From Heliocidaris tuberculata (taxonomy: Eukaryota; Echinodermata; Echinoidea; Camarodonta; Echinometridae), in contig CM046838.1 in assembly GCA_025618425.1 (NCBI GenBank), positions 3,787,715 to 3,851,714 of the forward strand: DNA of 64,000 nucleotides. The letters are read 5' to 3'. The notes under the pieces were generated by a model that did not search any database, had not been told where the DNA came from, and worked only from the letters and a program-made list of their open reading frames with translations. A program made the translations under genes and the position numbers. Positions 61,701-64,000 of the stretch are shown one piece after another (position 1 is the stretch's first letter; the number at the start of each line of letters is the position of its first letter).

Positions 61701-63514
61701 GTTTATTTAGATTTTGAATATCAGACAGTGCATAGTTTTTAAGCTATACCAGAAAAGCGATGTGAAGTACAATCCCAGCAAGTTGACACACAAAGTTTGA
61801 ATGTCCAGGAAAACATGGTCATTATGAATGAGAGTAAAAACATATTTTAACAAGGTATTTTAACCTGAAATTTTGTCAGATGGTGGATAAATAAATGAAC
61901 TTTTAGAAAATACAAAAAAATTAAAATCAAAATTTCCACCACAAACCACCTTTTTCAGCTGTTTACTCTAAAACTCCCATTGCGACTTATTGGTCGTTTT
62001 GTGGTGGAGGATCACATATTCCAAGATGAACAGATGTATTTCAATCCACTTGAGTAGCCATACTTTAATACCATCATCATCACACTTTATGTAAAACAAA
62101 ACAGATAACATAATCTATGAATATGATAATATAACAAGTTCTACCACATGAGTATAACACAATTTAACATGTACATGTAAATTTAATAAACCGAAAACAA
62201 ATAAATATGTTTGCACATGCAAAACCAAATCTCACATAAACTTCAACTCCACATGAGTCAAAATATGAGTCTGGGTGAAAATGTGCAACTCCTCTCTACC
62301 ACTTCCTCCACCATCCTTTGTCATGATCCCTATTATTAAGAGAAGATAACAAGGAAAGGTAGAAGCAACAATAGTCAGGTAGTTATTCTCTGATGACATA
62401 AAATCACAAATCAACCATTGCTCAGGTGATGTGAGGAACGGTCATCAGTTGCTGTGCAACCGTGCATATTTGCAAAATCATTACTATTGTAAAGATCTTG
62501 TCTCTTTTTACTGCTTATACACTTAATTAGAGAAGTTCAAATCATTTATCCCACACAGAAATAGATGATGATAATCACTATGTAAGAATAATGAAAAAAC
62601 AATAGTCTGGCCCGACTTGACTATATTCACACATTTACCTCAGCAACTCCGTGCATGTAATTTTGGAATCGATCAACATCCATCTTACTATCAAACACTG
62701 GTGTCTCCCCCTCATCATCTTCATCATCTGTTTCTTCCTCCTCAGAGTCTAAAAGTAATAAGGTTATAATAATAATAATAATAATAGTACTAATATATAA
62801 GATTTTTTAAGGCACCCAATCCACTTGAAATCAAATGCTGAAGGTGCACTAGAGCAAAAGATGACATTACATCAAAGCACTTAAAGTACACAAGCAAAGG
62901 TCCAGCAGCATCAGTATGGTAGAACAAACAAACAAAACAAAAACAAAACAAAAAATTAGTTATGGGCCTAATAAAAAAAATAACCTTAATAACAGGCGAG
63001 TGGTGAAGTCCATCCAAACACAGCCTTAACAAAACATATTCATGTTTCTGAATAAAAGATGAAAGGGATGATTTTGTTTCACCCAAAGGTAAATTTTGAT
63101 TAATGGGATAATTACATCAACTTCAATCCAATATTTAAGCAACATGTGTCAACAAATCATCTGAGTGATAATTGGTATAAAGTAAATATCAATGCAACAA
63201 AAGGTTCTTACATGTATGTCAATCACACAAATATACAATATCAAGTTAAAACAGGTATAGGATTAGGGAAGTTTACTATTCTAACAACACCCAACACAGA
63301 CTTATCAATAATGATTAAATGAATTAAGACCATTGATTTAAGTTGACAGCTCACATGTGTATCTCATTTATTTCATTCACTTATCCAGTGTTTGAAACAC
63401 TCACCACTGTCTTCATCTTGATATTCATTGAGTGCTGAAGGATCCATTACAGACTCACTCAAGACATCTAAGTAACTAGTGTGTGGGCCTTTCTCACTGA
63501 TTGGACCGGCTTGT
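52536..63514 (-). CDS. SPICE1: SPICE1-like spindle and centriole-associated protein, ten exons (N-terminus outside window)
   Basis: Exons 63514-63405, 62748-62639, 60443-60383, 59898-59735, 58801-58637, 57346-57254, 56759-56667, 55612-55543, 55054-53582 and 52714-52536 join in one frame of about 838 codons ending in TAG. Human SPICE1 (CCDC52) is a centriole and spindle protein needed for centriole duplication and chromosome congression. The features shared with it as I recall are an ESVMDPSALNE motif in the N-terminal part, LSGYTAFLVQTLTKILKHLN, RRRLEQETAEQRQIIDAMT (coiled coil), AMLLSPPRQK in the middle and SPPVSPI with PKLSELE near the C-terminus. The coiled coil spans the three exons at 58801-56667. 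The large exon is Ser/Thr/Gln-rich and likely disordered. The N-terminal exons should lie beyond 64000. Confidence 0.87.
53090..53175 (-). repeat. Interspersed repeat family R1, inverted fragment
   Basis: Read on the minus strand it gives AAGATAAAGTTGAACTCTGG and ...GAAAGAAACTTCCTC..GGGAAAGGTTGATCATG, the left end of R1. Lies in the last SPICE1-like intron. Confidence 0.75.
53582..55054 (-). CDS. SPICE1: SPICE1-like long disordered exon
   Basis: Acceptor ATTTTGTAG; donor ACAG|GTATGT. 1473 nt, phase 1-1. It is rich in S, T, Q and P. AMLLSPPRQKDRR sits in the middle. Near the end EKIALLSRQRVEAQARLEQF predicts a second, short coiled coil. Confidence 0.88.
55543..55612 (-). CDS. SPICE1: SPICE1-like 70-nt exon
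   Basis: Acceptor TTTTTTACAG; donor GAAG|GTATGT. Phase 0 to 1, reading HLLANREFYVDNVLPPTAGK. Confidence 0.8.
56667..56759 (-). CDS. SPICE1: SPICE1-like coiled-coil exon 2
   Basis: Acceptor TATCAATTTAG; donor GAG|GTAAGA. 31 codons, phase 0-0, reading MMQSQELNMKIQAEARKQIH and then QMEQRLQIVE. It has the same length as the exon before it. Confidence 0.85.
57254..57346 (-). CDS. SPICE1: SPICE1-like coiled-coil exon 1
   Basis: Acceptor CTGTCTAG; donor GTT|GTAAGT. 31 codons, phase 0-0, reading ETQFVQEREGRRRLEQETAE and then QRQIIDAMTV. Confidence 0.87.
57600..58350 (+). repeat. Interspersed repeat family R1, long copy
   Basis: TTGTTAAAGAAACTGTCT...GGGAAAGGTTGATCATG...CTGGTGTATACTGTGAGGTTTTGGAATCATC and TTCGGCCC match 22305-22710. 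It ends CCTTCCCAGAACTCAACTTTTGC near 58350 after an apparent internal insertion. Intronic. Confidence 0.7.
58637..58801 (-). CDS. SPICE1: SPICE1-like exon with LSGYTAFLVQTLTKILKHLNE
   Basis: Acceptor TTTCCACACAG; donor GAG|GTAAGG. 55 codons, phase 0-0, starting YLNELMTACSAF. It opens the conserved helical core. Confidence 0.87.
59211..59300. repeat. Two tandem 45-bp units in a SPICE1-like intron
   Basis: GAAATACATTTAGTAAAAAC plus AAAAACAAACAAAAACATACCTGC begins at 59211 and again at 59256, identical except at the edge. Confidence 0.93.
59540..59690. repeat. Low-complexity C, GA and CA tracts
   Basis: C run at 59540-59549; purine-rich run; C then CA repeat at 59665-59690. The open frames here are artefacts of composition. 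Confidence 0.8.
59735..59898 (-). CDS. SPICE1: SPICE1-like basic exon
   Basis: Acceptor TATGTTTTAG; weak donor AATG|GTGATT. Phase 1 to 0. Lys-rich (TTKAKKKMRSRSKAKGQ). The weak donor might mean regulated splicing. Confidence 0.8.
60383..60443 (-). CDS. SPICE1: SPICE1-like 61-nt exon
   Basis: Acceptor TTATTTTTAG; donor ATGG|GTAAGT. Phase 0 to 1. Reads QPHEKGERIQPKHHSNKENM. Confidence 0.75.
61351..62017. mobile_element. Inverted-repeat element (GTGACCCACCACCACAAAACGACCAATAAGT ends)
   Basis: ATGTGACCCACCACCACAAA plus ACGACCAATAAGT at the left pairs with ACTTATTGGTCGTTTTGTGG plus TGGAGGATCACAT at the right, arms of about 32 bp with two or three mismatches. The interior is non-coding. In a SPICE1-like intron. 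Confidence 0.87.
62639..62748 (-). CDS. SPICE1: SPICE1-like acidic exon
   Basis: Acceptor TACTTTTAG; donor GAG|GTAAAT. Phase 1 to 0. It encodes an acidic run (EEEETDDEDDEG) and DRFQNYMHGVAE. Confidence 0.83.
62770..63404. other. SPICE1-like intron with TAA repeat
   Basis: An AATAATAAT run at 62767-62786 and a CAAAA-rich run at about 62928-62955. No exon is seen. Confidence 0.5.
63405..63514 (-). CDS. SPICE1: SPICE1-like exon with ESVMDPSALNE
   Basis: Acceptor ATGTTCAG; donor AGTG|GTGAGT. 110 nt, entering in phase 2 and leaving in phase 1. The upstream exon is outside the window. Confidence 0.85.
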
Positions 63515-64000
63515 CTGAACATTTAAAAGGAAATCAATTTATTCTTGTGATGGATTATGAAATGCCTATTTAATTCATGTAATCACCATTCTGTCAAACA
63601 TCAGATTGTTTCAGAAAACAAAGCGCATGGGCAAAAGAAAGGCAATTTCTTTTATAGTTTTTTCTTGGGTAATAATATGATTGCAGGCCCTCAGGGAGAA
63701 CAGTATATAATACTGATGAGGCTACACTGGGTAAACAAGACATATTATTATTATGCTATTGATTGCTCTTGGTATAAACATATTGAAGGGGGTTCTACTT
63801 GGGCAAACTACAAGTGTTATTTTATAGGTACATCTATGGAAAGCCAGGACTATCTCATGTCAGAAGATACACAAACAAAAAGATGAATTGTGACAACTTA
63901 TTGGTGGTTCTGAGCTAGTTGATTATATTGTGGAAAAAAAAATCAATAAAACAAAACAAAAACAATTCTAACATCTCCTTATAAATTATTTATTTTTCTA
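63515..64000. other. SPICE1-like intron at right edge
   Basis: No exon is seen. A 109-codon plus-strand frame (63557-63886) shows no domain or splice support. Confidence 0.5.

Noticed and set aside
63557..63886. 109-codon plus-strand frame
   Set aside because: It sits in a SPICE1-like intron, shows no known domain and has no splice support.

Overview
This window is an intron-rich, AT-rich animal nuclear genome with GT-AG splice sites, long introns, many interspersed repeats and no bacterial gene organisation. The deuterostome-type SVEP1 and SPICE1 genes, the many ACATGTA words, BEL/Pao and non-LTR remnants and dense miniature inverted-repeat elements suggest a marine deuterostome, most likely an echinoderm such as a sea urchin. 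The species is an inference; I cannot confirm it.

Three protein genes are supported. (1) Positions 622-14589, minus strand: the 5' part of an SVEP1-like secreted adhesion protein (signal peptide, vWA, Cys-rich EGF-like, ephrin-receptor-like, sushi). It runs off the left edge and has a ~9.9 kb first intron full of repeats. (2) Positions 34557-44051, plus strand: an unusual gene in which every recognised internal exon is phase 1-1. Its largest exon encodes about 100 tandem copies of an 8-residue charged repeat, and its last exon encodes a transposase-like (RNase H fold, DDE-type) domain with zinc-binding Cys clusters. One in-frame TGA lies near the start of that domain, and one small exon has been duplicated and frameshifted. 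(3) Positions 52536-63514, minus strand: ten exons of a SPICE1 (spindle and centriole-associated protein 1) homologue whose N-terminal exons lie beyond the right edge. Genes 2 and 3 converge; genes 1 and 2 diverge.

Between the genes the sequence is mostly decayed mobile DNA. There is a broken BEL/Pao retroelement (24850-28005) with a second fragment of its 5' region at 50605-50871. A non-LTR element (28915-31825) is interrupted by a tandem-repeat insertion, and other RT-element fragments lie at 44960-45642 and possibly 2716-2945. Inverted-repeat elements include two TTAA-bounded ones, a 1.17 kb element built from six 147-bp units, and a nested 128-bp element inside a Tc1-like remnant. A poly-G-prone repeat family recurs at least seven times.

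The most interesting signals are: the combinatorial 24-bp repeat gene fused to a transposase-like domain; its single nonsense codon and palindrome-containing duplicate exon; a 122-bp insertion with a 13-bp target duplication and a hammerhead-ribozyme-like fold; four conserved GGTCACGTGTGTGACC elements spaced about 180 bp apart in otherwise diverged sequence; and nucleosome-length (147-150 bp) tandem units in two different elements.
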